A stretch of DNA of 64,000 nt from Streptomyces sp. NBC_01224 (GTDB lineage: Bacteria > Actinomycetota > Actinomycetes > Streptomycetales > Streptomycetaceae), in the NCBI RefSeq assembly GCF_036002945.1, contig NZ_CP108530.1, forward strand, positions 186,001-250,000, written 5' to 3'. Positions 32,498-42,313 of this stretch are shown here, piece after piece (within the stretch, counting starts at the first letter, position 1; every line of letters begins with the position of its first letter). A program made the position numbers and the translations under genes. The notes under the pieces are model-generated. The model saw nothing but the letters and a program-made list of their open reading frames with translations, was not told where the DNA came from and did not search any database.

Positions 32498-33742
32498 TCA
32501 GCGTGCGGCCACCCGTTCCTCCAAGGCGGACACCACGTCCTGGGGACTGTTCTCAGCACGAGCCTCGTCGCGCAGCACGCGGGCCCGGTCGAGGAACGAG
32601 GGGTCGGCGAGCACCCGGGCCACGCTGTCGCGGAGGTCCTCGGCGCTCACCTCGCCCTCCTTGAGGTGCAGGCCCGCGCCCGCGGCGGCCGTCTGCTGCG
32701 CGCGCAGGACGGTGTCCCACAGGTACGGCACCATGATCTGCGGCACCCCGTGGTAGAGGGCCGTCGACCAGGTGCCGTTGCCGCCGTGGTGGACGACGGC
32801 GGAGCAGCCCTCCAGCAGTACGTCCATCGGGGCGAAGTCGACGACCCGGACGTTGTCCGGGAGCGGGCCGACCTTGGCCAGAGCGGCGGCGTCGGCCGTG
32901 ACGACGAGATCGGCGTCGACCTCCGCGAGAACCCGGAGGTAGGAGTGGAAGACGTCCGGGTCGGCGGTGAAGCTGCTCCCGGTCGACCCGGTCGTCACGC
33001 ACACCCGGCGTCGCGGCGCGGCCTCCTTCAGCCAGTCCGGCACCACGGCCCGGCCGTTGTAGGGCAGGTACCGCATGCCCACCGTCGGCAGCGACAGGTC
33101 GAGCCGGAACCGCTCCGGGAGCATGTCGACCGACCACTGGCCGACCACCAACTCCTCGTCGTACGCCACCCCGTGGCGCTCGGCGGCCTCCGTCAGCCAG
33201 TCGCGCAGCGGGTCGGGACGCTGCCCGGCGGGCCGCTGCGCGAGCCGCTCCACGAACTCCCGGCGGAAGTGCGCGTTCAGGTCGCTCGCGCTCAGCACCC
33301 GTGCGTGGGCGGCGCCGCATGCCCGGGCGGCGATCGCCCCGGCGAACGTGTACGGCTCCCACAGCACCAGGTCCGGGCGCCACTGGCGGGCGTACCCGAC
33401 GAGGTCCCGGACGAACGACTCGTCGTTGATGACCGAGTAGAAGTAGGGAACGGACAGGTCGTACAGGTTGAACAGGTAGTCCCAGTCGAACGCTTCGGGC
33501 CGGGACAGATCGATGTCCGCGGAGTACTTCTGAAGTTCCGCGCCCTTCTCCTGCATCGCTTCGAGCAGCCGGTGGTCGTCGCCCACCGGTACGGCGGTCA
33601 GCCCGGCCCCGGTGATCGCGTCCGCGAAACCGGGCTGGCTGGCCACACGCACGTCGTGCCCCGCGGCGCGCAAGGCCCCCGCGAGCGACACGAAGCCATG
33701 GAAATGCGAGGTGTGCGCGAAAGCCGCGATCAGCACACGCAT
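32498..33742 (-). CDS. Macrolide glycosyltransferase, GT1 family (DesVII/EryCIII-like)
   Basis: 414 aa GT-B glycosyltransferase. The C-terminal donor-binding motif HHGGNGTWSTALYHGVPQI and the ending of the N-terminal domain (FHGFVSLAGALRAAGHDVRV) resemble TDP-deoxysugar macrolide glycosyltransferases that need a P450-like activator. ATG at 33742 is chosen over longer frames because of the GGGGGAG ribosome site just before it and because the Rossmann start MRVLIAAFAHTSH fits the family. It converges with the radical SAM gene, 16 bp apart. It probably attaches one of the two deoxysugars to the macrolactone. No activator partner and no second aglycone glycosyltransferase are in the window; both are expected beyond the left edge. 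Confidence 0.9.
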   Translation of the reverse strand: MRVLIAAFAHTSHFHGFVSLAGALRAAGHDVRVASQPGFADAITGAGLTAVPVGDDHRLLEAMQEKGAELQKYSADIDLSRPEAFDWDYLFNLYDLSVPYFYSVINDESFVRDLVGYARQWRPDLVLWEPYTFAGAIAARACGAAHARVLSASDLNAHFRREFVERLAQRPAGQRPDPLRDWLTEAAERHGVAYDEELVVGQWSVDMLPERFRLDLSLPTVGMRYLPYNGRAVVPDWLKEAAPRRRVCVTTGSTGSSFTADPDVFHSYLRVLAEVDADLVVTADAAALAKVGPLPDNVRVVDFAPMDVLLEGCSAVVHHGGNGTWSTALYHGVPQIMVPYLWDTVLRAQQTAAAGAGLHLKEGEVSAEDLRDSVARVLADPSFLDRARVLRDEARAENSPQDVVSALEERVAAR

Positions 33743-33876
33743 GAACAACTCCCCCAGGGGGCCGGATCGATGGACGGGACGTCGCCGATTGTGCCGCGAC
33801 GCCCGGGCTGTGAACACGCTGAGCCGTCCCCGCTGGACCCGGGGACGAGTACTCCTTGAGCGGGCGGGCGGCGTCC

Positions 33877-33916
33877 CGTCACGAAAAGCGGCAGCACGTC
33901 ACGAAAAGAGGCAGCA
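33877..33916 (+). repeat. Tandem 20-bp repeat covering a ribosome binding site
   Basis: Two adjacent 20-bp units, each beginning CGTCACGAAAAG, differ at one base (C versus A at the position after AAAAG). The second unit supplies the AAGAGG ribosome site of the SDR gene at 33920. The 177-bp gap from 33743 also has to contain the promoters of both diverging genes. Confidence 0.85.
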
Positions 33917-33919
33917 GCA

Positions 33920-34897
33920 ATGGCAGGTCCCCTTTCCTCCGACGCCGGGTGGGACGCGTCCCACCGCCCTCTGGTCGTCGTCCTAGGCGCCTCCGGGTAC
34001 ATCGGTTCCGCCGTGGTGCGGGAGCTGTCCCGCCGCCGGATACGGCTGCGCGCGGTGGCGCGCGGTCCGTTCGCCGTGCCGGCCGGCGGCCGGGCGGCGA
34101 CCGAGGTGGTGCGCGCCGACCTCACCGAGGAGGGCGCCGTCGCCGACGCGGTCCGCGGCGCCGACGCGGTGATCCACCTGGTCGCGCACATGACAGGACG
34201 GGGCTCGTGGCGGTCAGCCTCGTCGGACCCCCGGGCGGAGCGGGTGAACGTGGGCCTGGTGCGTGACGTGATCGCGCAGTGCGCGGTGGCGCCCGGCGGG
34301 GGCCCTCCCCCGACCCTGCTCCTGGCCAGCACCAACCAGGTGGCGGACGGCGGCCCCCAACGCAGCGCCTACGCCCGGCAGAAGGCCGCCGCTGAGCGGC
34401 ATCTGCTCGACGCCACGGCCCGGGGCGCTGTCCGTGGCGTCGCGCTGCGCCTGCCCACTGCTGTCGGCAGCGAGGCGGGGGTGGCGCCCGCGATGGCCGG
34501 CCGGGCCCTGTCCGGCGAGGCCCTCACCATGTGGCACGACGGCACTGTGCGGCGCGAGTTCCTCGATGTGAGCGACGCGGCCCGCGCCTTCGCCGTCGCG
34601 CTCGACCACGCGGCGGCCCTCGACGGCCGCGCCTGCGCGGTGGGCGGGCACGTCGTCGCGCTCGGCGATCTGTTCCGGGCCATCGCCGACAGAGCGGCCC
34701 TGCACACCGGACGGCCACCCGTCCCGGTACTGTCCGTGGAACCGCCCGACTACGCCGAGACCGGTGACTTTCGCGACCTCGACATCGACTCGTCGGTCTT
34801 CCGGGACGTGACGGGGTGGCGTCCCGAGGTGCCCTTGCACCGGGCCGTCGACGACGTCGTGTCGGCCGTCACACGGCGCCGGGCGGCGGCGGGCTGA
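33920..34897 (+). CDS. SDR-type dTDP-4-keto-6-deoxyhexose 4-ketoreductase
   Basis: 325 aa extended short-chain dehydrogenase. The N-terminal GASGYIGSAV is the NAD(P)-binding glycine motif, and YARQK gives the catalytic Tyr and Lys. It resembles the EryBIV/TylCIV group that reduces the 4-keto group at the end of L-deoxysugar pathways, acting after 2,3-dehydratase and 3,5-epimerase, both present in the window. Start chosen from the AAGAGG site in the tandem repeat. It converges on the Gfo/Idh gene, 12 bp apart. Reduction of the 4-keto L-2,6-dideoxy sugar is most likely, but a general epimerase role cannot be excluded. Confidence 0.8.
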   Translation: MAGPLSSDAGWDASHRPLVVVLGASGYIGSAVVRELSRRRIRLRAVARGPFAVPAGGRAATEVVRADLTEEGAVADAVRGADAVIHLVAHMTGRGSWRSASSDPRAERVNVGLVRDVIAQCAVAPGGGPPPTLLLASTNQVADGGPQRSAYARQKAAAERHLLDATARGAVRGVALRLPTAVGSEAGVAPAMAGRALSGEALTMWHDGTVRREFLDVSDAARAFAVALDHAAALDGRACAVGGHVVALGDLFRAIADRAALHTGRPPVPVLSVEPPDYAETGDFRDLDIDSSVFRDVTGWRPEVPLHRAVDDVVSAVTRRRAAAG

Positions 34898-34909
34898 CCG
34901 GCCGGTCCG

Positions 34910-35884
34910 TCATTCCCCGCGCAGCGCGACGGCGCGGACCCTCTCGACCAGCCGGGCCTGTTCGACCAGTGCCCCGCCCGTGAGCGGGGACGGGGCGCCC
35001 GAGCGGATGCCCTCGACGAAGGCCGTCACCACGGAGCGGAACTGGTCGTGCGGGGGCACGAGCAACTCCGCGTGGGAGCCGTTCCGTTCGAGGTGGATCA
35101 CCGCCGTGTGGTCCACGGGCGGCGTGTAGGCGCGGGGCACCATGATGCGGCCCTGCGAGCCCGTGAGCTCGTACCGGCCGCGGTAGGCGTGCTCCAGGCC
35201 GAACCCGAGCTGGGCCACCGCCCCGTCGGGCGCCGTGAGCAGCGCCGCCCCGCCGGTGTCGACACGCGTACGCGGGTCCGGTTTGAGGTGCGCGCCAGCC
35301 ACTTCAAGGCCGGGCCCCAGGTGGCGCAGCGCGGTGCGCAGCGGATAGCCGCCGACGCCGGTGAGCGCGCCGCCATCCAGGTCGCGGCAGTGACGGATGT
35401 CGTCGGACGGTTTACCCGGGATGGTGAACTCGGCGGTCAGAGACCTGAGGTGGCCGATCCGCCCGGCGGCGAGCAGTTCGTCGACCACTTGGTGCTGGGG
35501 GTGGCACAGGAACATGTAGTTCTCGAACAGCGCGCGGCCGCGGGCGCGGGCGAGATCCCAGAGCTCTGACGCCTGCTGTGCGCTGCCCGTCAGCGGCTTC
35601 TCGCACAGGACGTGCTTGTCCGCCTGCAGCGCGCGCCGTGTCCAGTCGGCGTTGAGCGCGGGCGGCAGGGGTACGTAGACGGCGTCGACGTCGGAGCGGC
35701 CGAGCACGGCCTCGTACCCGGTCACCGGTTCACCGCCGAACCGCTGGGCGAACGCGGCCGCCTTGGCCCCGTCCCGGCTCCCGACGGCGACCACCTCCAC
35801 CTCGGGGTCGGCGGCGAGCGCGGGCAGCATGCGCCGCCAGGCGATGTCCGCGCATCCCAGCACGCCCATCCGTACTCTGCCCAT
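34910..35884 (-). CDS. Gfo/Idh/MocA family NDP-sugar 3-ketoreductase
   Basis: 324 aa. MGVLGCADIAWRRMLPAL is the Rossmann start, and EKPLTGS holds the family's active-site Lys. Family members in deoxysugar clusters (OleW, KijD10, UrdT-type) reduce a 3-keto group, either after 2,3-dehydration on the way to 2,6-dideoxy sugars or on a 3-keto-4,6-dideoxy sugar. Both substrates can be made by genes here, so which one is used is open. ATG at 35884 has GGGAGG a few bases upstream; the longer open frame upstream runs antisense through the glycosyltransferase gene and is rejected. It lies 80 bp downstream of that gene on the same strand. Confidence 0.82.
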   Translation of the reverse strand: MGRVRMGVLGCADIAWRRMLPALAADPEVEVVAVGSRDGAKAAAFAQRFGGEPVTGYEAVLGRSDVDAVYVPLPPALNADWTRRALQADKHVLCEKPLTGSAQQASELWDLARARGRALFENYMFLCHPQHQVVDELLAAGRIGHLRSLTAEFTIPGKPSDDIRHCRDLDGGALTGVGGYPLRTALRHLGPGLEVAGAHLKPDPRTRVDTGGAALLTAPDGAVAQLGFGLEHAYRGRYELTGSQGRIMVPRAYTPPVDHTAVIHLERNGSHAELLVPPHDQFRSVVTAFVEGIRSGAPSPLTGGALVEQARLVERVRAVALRGE

Positions 35885-35964
35885 GGCCGCCCTCCCCCGT
35901 TCCCGAGCACGCGGCCGACGGCCCCGCAGGCGGGGCCACCGGCCGGTGCGACTGCTCGCCGGAC

Positions 35965-37134
35965 TCAGCGCAGGGCGGCCTCGATGAGGTCGGCGGCCCG
36001 CCGGGTCCCGCCCTCGGCCAGCAACTCGGCGCGCAGCCCGTCGGAGCGCCGGCGGACCTCCGGGTCGCCGGTGAGCTCCAGCAGCGCCGTGCGCAGTGCC
36101 TCGGCTGTGGCGTCGGCGGTGTCCAGACGCCGGGCCACGCCGAGCGCGACGAGCTGGTCGGCGTTGCCGAACTGCTCGGCGCCCTGCGGCACGGCGATCA
36201 TCGGCACGCCGGTGTAGAGCCCCTCGCTGCTTCCGCCCATGCCGGCGTGGGTGACGAAGGCGTCGGCCTGCTCCAGGATGGCCAGCTGCGGCACCCAGTT
36301 GTGCACCTCGACGTTGGACGGGATGTCCCCGAGCTCCTTGGCGTCGGTGTGCTTGCCGATCTGGAGGACGACGTGCCAGCCGTCCAGGTCGCCGAAGGCC
36401 GCCAGGCACTGGCGGTAGAACTCCACCTGATGGGTGTAGGCGGAGCCGAGGGAGACCAGCAGCACCTTCCCCACGCCGGCGGGGCGGGTCCAGCTCCCCT
36501 GGTCGGAGCGGTCCCCGAGGCAGGGGCCGACGAAGGTCACCACGTCGGTGTCCACCCGGTCGGCGTTGGGCTGCATGGCCTTGGTGATCAGCGCGACGGA
36601 CCGGGCGGGCATGCCGCTGAACGCGTCGACGTCCAGGGTGGTCGCTCCGCACCCGGCCAGCCAGGAGGAGAACTTCTGCCGGTACGCGTCGGCGCCCGGC
36701 AGCCGCATCAGCTGGTCGCCGACCTCCTCCTGGTAGCCCTTCCAGGCCACGAAGGTCGGGGAGAGCTGGATGAGCGGGCGGCCCTGCGCCTCGGCGAGCG
36801 CACGGCCCGTGTAGGACCCGATGTCGTACAGGTAGAGGTCGGCGGGGTCCTCGTCGTAGTGGGCCCGCAGCTGCGGAAGCGCCTGCATCGCGTCGTCGAG
36901 GAAGAGGGTCATGGCCGAGATCGGGTCCTGCGGCCAGTTGTTGTCGACGACGGGGAGCGTGGTGGTGCAGGGGACGAACTCGGCACCGGTGGCGGTGATC
37001 TGGTCGGCGACGATCGGGTCGTCGGCGTACGTCACCCGGTGCCCGCGCGCGACGAGTTCACGGATGACCTCGATGCCGGGCAGGACGTGGCTGACGATGG
37101 GGCTGCCGATCATCGCGATGTGGCGACGGGACAT
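35965..37134 (-). CDS. OleD/Mgt-type macrolide-inactivating glycosyltransferase
   Basis: 389 aa. It follows the OleD/OleI pattern closely: IEVIRELVARGHRVTYADDP, LSPTFVAWKGYQEEV, VNWVPQLAIL-like VHNWVPQLAILEQADAFVTH, and HAGMGGSSEGLYTGVPMIAV with PQGAEQFGNADQL. The conserved catalytic-base position is H16 in SHVLP. OleD and OleI transfer glucose from UDP-glucose to the 2'-OH of a macrolide's amino sugar and inactivate the antibiotic inside the producer; a secreted glucosidase later reactivates it. No such glucosidase is in the window. Self-resistance is inferred, and the acceptor here would be a neutral sugar if the pathway prediction is right. It diverges from the ABC-F resistance gene. Confidence 0.85.
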   Translation of the reverse strand: MSRRHIAMIGSPIVSHVLPGIEVIRELVARGHRVTYADDPIVADQITATGAEFVPCTTTLPVVDNNWPQDPISAMTLFLDDAMQALPQLRAHYDEDPADLYLYDIGSYTGRALAEAQGRPLIQLSPTFVAWKGYQEEVGDQLMRLPGADAYRQKFSSWLAGCGATTLDVDAFSGMPARSVALITKAMQPNADRVDTDVVTFVGPCLGDRSDQGSWTRPAGVGKVLLVSLGSAYTHQVEFYRQCLAAFGDLDGWHVVLQIGKHTDAKELGDIPSNVEVHNWVPQLAILEQADAFVTHAGMGGSSEGLYTGVPMIAVPQGAEQFGNADQLVALGVARRLDTADATAEALRTALLELTGDPEVRRRSDGLRAELLAEGGTRRAADLIEAALR

Positions 37135-37644
37135 AAGGAATAACTCTTTTCGGTGCTACGGCTTATCGACAGAAGAGGGGGGTGGGCGCCGCGGCCCGCG
37201 TCAGCCGTAGATCTGGGGAAAGTGCATGCCGCAGACACTAACCACACCCACCGATTCCGGAGAAGTGCCGGACGTCGCGGTCCGCCCGCGGGTGCGGCCG
37301 CCCGCGTCGCATACCGTCGCGCTCCGTGCCCCTGATCATTTGCGCAGGTGCTGAGCGCCCAACGGCCGATCGAGGACGGCCTCCCGGCGCGGACGCCGGG
37401 CCACGCACCGGTGACGGACACCTCGCCGACAACAGCCGAAAATCACCGGAACTTGGCCAATTGCCGCCCCGTGGGCACTTCCTCGCCGGGCGTCACAGGC
37501 ACCGCGAGCGCCGCTTCTCCAGCGGCCCTCTTCCGCCGCTCAAGCGCCGCACTGCCCTTTCACGACAGTCTCTTGTCCTGTGCCATGCGGTCATGCCGCC
37601 TCGGTCGGCCTCTTCGGACTACGGATGAAACGGCGTGCGAATCC
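37135..37644. promoter_or_regulatory. Divergent region between two resistance genes, with possible leader ORFs
   Basis: A 510-bp gap between the inactivating glycosyltransferase and the ABC-F gene. Just before the ABC-F start there are two very short plus-strand frames: 37593-37628 (MPPRSASSDYG) and 37625-37678 (MKRRANPCMTPLSRTPP). The second overlaps the stop of the first (ATGA) and runs through the ABC-F start. Neither has a strong ribosome site. They could act in translation attenuation, which is common upstream of macrolide resistance genes, but this is only a suggestion. I saw no clear promoter motif. Confidence 0.35.
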
Positions 37645-39363
37645 ATGCATGACTCCTCTTTCACGAACTCCTCCATGAACTCTTCTACGGAGTCTTCTGC
37701 GGACAGCTTCCTCCCGCCGGTGCCGACCACGACGTCGGAGGGCGGTTTCCAGGTGGTCCTGGACGACGTCCAGCACTCCCGCGGCACCCGCCGCCTGCTG
37801 GGCGGGGTGCACCAGTCCGTGACCCTCGGCGAGCGCATCGGCGTCATCGGGGAGAACGGATCGGGCAAGACCACCCTGCTGCGTCTGCTCGCCGGGGTGG
37901 ACAAGCCCGACGGGGGCCGGGTCCTGGTACGTGCGCCGGGCGGCATCGGCTACCTCCCGCAGATCCCCGAGCTGGCACCCGACGACACGGTGCGGGACGC
38001 CATCGACCACGCCCTGACCGAACTACGCACGCTGGAGCGCCAGTTGCGCCGCTGCGAGAGGGCCATGGCCGAGGCCGAAGGCGATGATCTGGCGGCCCTG
38101 CTGGCCAAGTACGGCGATCTCACGGAGGCGTTCGAGGCCCGGGACGGCTACGCGGCCGACTCCCGGGTGCAGGCCGCCCTGCACGGCCTGGGTCTGGCCT
38201 CCGTGGACGCCACCCGGCGCCTGGCCGGCCTGTCCGGCGGCGAGCAGGCTCGCCTCGGCCTGGCCTGTGTGCTCGCCGCCGCACCGCAGCTGATGCTGCT
38301 CGACGAGCCCACCAACCATCTGGACCGGGCCGCCCTGGAATGGCTCGAGGAACACCTGCGCTCCCATCGCGGCAGCATCCTCGTCGTCTCCCACGACCGC
38401 GTCTTCCTGGAGCGGGTGGCCACGGCCCTGTGGGACGTGGATGCCGAGCGGCACACGGTCCACCGCCACGGCGGCGGCTACGCCGGCTACCTCAAGGCCA
38501 AGGAGACCCTGCGGCTGCGCCGGGAGCAGCAGCACCAGGAGTGGAAGGACGATCTGGCCCGCCAGCGCGAACTGACGCGCGCCGCGGCGAACCACGTGGC
38601 CGCCGGGCCACGGGCCAACACCGACCGGACGAACGGCCGGCACCAGCGCAGTGTGGAGAAGCAGATCTCCGCCCGCGTGCGCAACGCCAAGGAGCGGCTG
38701 CGTCGGCTCGAGGAGAACCCGGTTCCCCGCCCGCCGCGGCCGATGCGCTTCGCACCCCGGATCCAGGGCGGTGACGCCGCAGGCGACCCGGTGATCGCCG
38801 GACTGCACCACGTCGTGGTGGAACAGCGGCTCCGCGCGCCGGACTTCGAGGTACGTGCGGGCGAGCGCGTCCTGATCACCGGCCCCAACGGCGCGGGCAA
38901 ATCGACCCTGTTGCGGGTGCTGGTCGGCGATCTGGAACCGGACCGGGGCACGGGCACGCGTCCGGCGCGCACCGGCTGGCTGCCGCAGGAGACAGCTGTC
39001 ACCGAGCCCGGGCTCAGTCTCCTGGACGGGTTCCGGGCGGGCTTGCCCGGCGATGTGGAGGCGCACCGCGGGGCGCTCCTTGGCCTCGGGCTGTTCAGGC
39101 CGTCGGATCTGGCGACGCCGGTGGCGGGGCTCTCCGTCGGGCAGCGCCGGCGCCTCGCCCTGGCCCGACTGCTGCACGACCCCGTCGATCTGCTGGTGCT
39201 TGACGAGCCGACGAACCATCTGTCACCGGCGCTGGTGGAGGACCTCGAAGAGGCCCTGTCGCACTACCGGGGAGCGCTGGTCGTCGTCTCCCACGACCGC
39301 ATGCTCGAACGGCGGTTCAGCGGGCGCACAGTGCACCTGGAGAACGGCTCCATCCGCGGCTGA
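37645..39363 (+). CDS. ABC-F ribosome-protection ATPase (macrolide self-resistance)
   Basis: 572 aa with two ABC domains and no transmembrane segment. First domain: Walker A GENGSGKT (~70), signature LSGGEQARL, Walker B LMLLDEPTNHLD. Second: GPNGAGKS (~412), signature LSVGQRRRL, Walker B LVLDEPTNHLS. The charged linker between them (about 270-390) is where antibiotic-resistance ABC-F proteins reach into the ribosome. Relatives include SrmB, TlrC, CarA and OleB. ATG at 37645 begins MHDSSFTNSS and lacks a clear ribosome site; an in-frame ATG at 37585 is an alternative. With the adjacent inactivating glycosyltransferase it forms a two-layer resistance locus. No rRNA methyltransferase was seen. 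Confidence 0.92.
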   Translation: MHDSSFTNSSMNSSTESSADSFLPPVPTTTSEGGFQVVLDDVQHSRGTRRLLGGVHQSVTLGERIGVIGENGSGKTTLLRLLAGVDKPDGGRVLVRAPGGIGYLPQIPELAPDDTVRDAIDHALTELRTLERQLRRCERAMAEAEGDDLAALLAKYGDLTEAFEARDGYAADSRVQAALHGLGLASVDATRRLAGLSGGEQARLGLACVLAAAPQLMLLDEPTNHLDRAALEWLEEHLRSHRGSILVVSHDRVFLERVATALWDVDAERHTVHRHGGGYAGYLKAKETLRLRREQQHQEWKDDLARQRELTRAAANHVAAGPRANTDRTNGRHQRSVEKQISARVRNAKERLRRLEENPVPRPPRPMRFAPRIQGGDAAGDPVIAGLHHVVVEQRLRAPDFEVRAGERVLITGPNGAGKSTLLRVLVGDLEPDRGTGTRPARTGWLPQETAVTEPGLSLLDGFRAGLPGDVEAHRGALLGLGLFRPSDLATPVAGLSVGQRRRLALARLLHDPVDLLVLDEPTNHLSPALVEDLEEALSHYRGALVVVSHDRMLERRFSGRTVHLENGSIRG

Positions 39364-39375
39364 TTCCGCTGTTGC

Positions 39376-39403
39376 GTCGTATCGCCCCGTGGGACGGTAC
39401 GAC
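39376..39403 (+). promoter_or_regulatory. Imperfect hairpin between ABC-F and methyltransferase genes
   Basis: GTCGTATCG and CGGTACGAC pair with one mismatch around a 10-base loop, between the ABC-F stop and the ribosome site (GGAAGAG) of the methyltransferase gene. No T-run follows. It could be a weak terminator or a processing site; function unknown. Confidence 0.4.
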
Positions 39404-39429
39404 CCACCAGCGAAAGGAAGAGCCCTCTC

Positions 39430-40206
39430 ATGGCCAAGGACGGATTCACCGACCCGCGCATCGTCCCCCACGAGTCGGATCACGAGCGTGACGCGCGTGA
39501 GCGGCTCACGAAGCTCCTCGTCGACAGCCCCATACCGCCCCAGTATCTGATCGACAACCTGCCCATCTACCTGCGCCGCCACCAGCTCGCCGACCTGCTC
39601 TCCATGGACGCGCTCTACCGCATGCTGCCCGAAGTGCCGGGCGTCATCATGGAGTTCGGTGTGCTGCACGGCCGTCACCTGGCCACGCTGACGGCCCTGC
39701 GCAGCATCTACGAGCCGTACAACTCGCTGCGGCGCATCATCGGCTTCGACACGTTCACCGGCTTCCCGGACGACATCAAGGACGTGGACAAGGTCAGCAC
39801 CAGTGCCGTCGCCGGGCGTTTCGCGGTGCCGGAGAACGAGGTCGACCATCTGCGCGAGGTTCTTGCGGCCCATGAGGCCTCCGAGCCGTTCGGGCACACG
39901 CAGCGTTCTTTCGTCGTGCAGGGCGACGTGCGCGAAACGGTGCCGCAGTACCTGGAGGAAAACCCGGAGACGGTCATCGCCATGGCCTACTTCGACCTGG
40001 ATCTCCACCAGCCGACCAAGGAGCTCCTGGAGGCGATCCGGCCGCACCTGACCAAGGGCAGCATCCTCGCGTTCGACGAGCTGGCCCACCCGAAGTGGCC
40101 CGGTGAGACCACCGCGCTGCGGGAGGTCCTCGGCTTGGACTGCGCGCCTCTGCGCCAGCTTCCGGGCCGTGAGCCGCCGGTCGTCTACATGAAGTGGGGC
40201 GAGTGA
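39430..40206 (+). CDS. TylF-type SAM-dependent sugar O-methyltransferase
   Basis: 258 aa. VIMEFGVLHGRHLATL is the SAM-binding region, IIGFDTFTGFPD follows, and YFDLDLHQPTKELLE carries the acidic residues that bind the metal in macrocin O-methyltransferase (TylF) and MycE/MycF relatives. FDELAHPKWPGE near the end is also typical. These enzymes methylate a hydroxyl of a sugar already attached to the macrolide. It has a good AGGAAGAG ribosome site and ends 20 bp before the epimerase gene. A 3-O-methyl group on a chalcose- or oleandrose/arcanose-like sugar is the likely product. It is the only O-methyltransferase in the window, so others may lie outside if both sugars are methylated. Confidence 0.88.
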   Translation: MAKDGFTDPRIVPHESDHERDARERLTKLLVDSPIPPQYLIDNLPIYLRRHQLADLLSMDALYRMLPEVPGVIMEFGVLHGRHLATLTALRSIYEPYNSLRRIIGFDTFTGFPDDIKDVDKVSTSAVAGRFAVPENEVDHLREVLAAHEASEPFGHTQRSFVVQGDVRETVPQYLEENPETVIAMAYFDLDLHQPTKELLEAIRPHLTKGSILAFDELAHPKWPGETTALREVLGLDCAPLRQLPGREPPVVYMKWGE

Positions 40207-40226
40207 TCGGATCGCGGGCATCTGTG

Positions 40227-40856
40227 ATGACGACTCGATCCATCGGCACGACCGCGCCCACGACCGTCCGGGAACTCGCCGTCGAGGGCGCCTATGAGTT
40301 CACCCCGAAGATCTTCCCCGACCGGCGCGGCCTGTTCGTGACCACGTATCAGCAGCAGCAGTTCACCGAGACGAGCGGGCACGCCTTCCCCGTCTTCCAG
40401 ACCTGCCAGAGCCGGTCGAGCCGCGGTGTGGTGCGCGGTGTGCACTTCACGGCGACGCCGCCGGGCATGGCCAAGCACGTCACGTGCGGGCGCGGCCGGG
40501 CACTGGACTTCGTCGTCGACCTGCGGGTGGGGTCGCCCACCTTCGGCGAGTGGGACACGGTCGAGCTCGGCCAGGACACCTTCCGGTCGACGTATCTGCC
40601 GGTCGGCGTGGGCCACGTGTTCGTCGCACTCGAGGACGACACCACGATGGTGTACCTCATGTCCGGGCCGTACGTGGCGGAGCACGAACTCGCTGTCTCC
40701 CCGCTGGATCCGGAACTCGCCCTGCCTCTCACGCTCGAGGGCGTGGAGCCGGTCATGTCCGAGCGCGACGTCGCGGCCCCCACTCTGGCCCAAGCGCTGG
40801 AGGCGGGCATCCTGCCGGACTACGCGACCTGCCTGGAGCTGGAGGCGGCGCTGTAG
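40227..40856 (+). CDS. dTDP-4-keto-6-deoxyhexose 3,5-epimerase (EryBVII/RmlC family)
   Basis: 209 aa cupin-fold epimerase. Family motifs: YEFTPKIFPDRRGLF, SRGVVRGVHF with the catalytic His, AKHVTCGRGRALDFVVDLR, and STYLPVGVGHVF with the catalytic Tyr. It converts the D-4-keto sugar to the L series, working with the 2,3-dehydratase at 50301 and the ketoreductases. ATG at 40227 is taken as the start; GTG at 40203, overlapping the methyltransferase stop, would also work, and neither has a strong ribosome site. It is the last plus-strand gene before a strong bidirectional terminator. Confidence 0.9.
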   Translation: MTTRSIGTTAPTTVRELAVEGAYEFTPKIFPDRRGLFVTTYQQQQFTETSGHAFPVFQTCQSRSSRGVVRGVHFTATPPGMAKHVTCGRGRALDFVVDLRVGSPTFGEWDTVELGQDTFRSTYLPVGVGHVFVALEDDTTMVYLMSGPYVAEHELAVSPLDPELALPLTLEGVEPVMSERDVAAPTLAQALEAGILPDYATCLELEAAL

Positions 40857-40875
40857 AGGCCGCCGTCGCACGGAG

Positions 40876-40911
40876 GTGACCGCCGGGGCCGTGTGGCGCC
40901 CCGGCGGTCAC
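40876..40911. terminator. Strong hairpin terminator between convergent operons
   Basis: A perfect 14-bp inverted repeat (arms 40876-40889 and 40898-40911, GTGACCGCCGGGGC and its complement) with an 8-base loop. It lies between the stop of the epimerase gene and the stop of adenosylhomocysteinase. Its symmetry and position suit bidirectional termination; there is no U-tract, as is common in actinomycetes. Confidence 0.85.
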
Positions 40912-40915
40912 GTGA

Positions 40916-42302
<1,387 letters not shown>

Positions 42303-42313
<11 letters not shown>

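Noticed and set aside
34910..36652. Longer start for the Gfo/Idh oxidoreductase (580 codons)
   Set aside because: The extra N-terminal part is an out-of-frame translation of the OleD-type glycosyltransferase; a Rossmann start with a GGGAGG site is at 35884.
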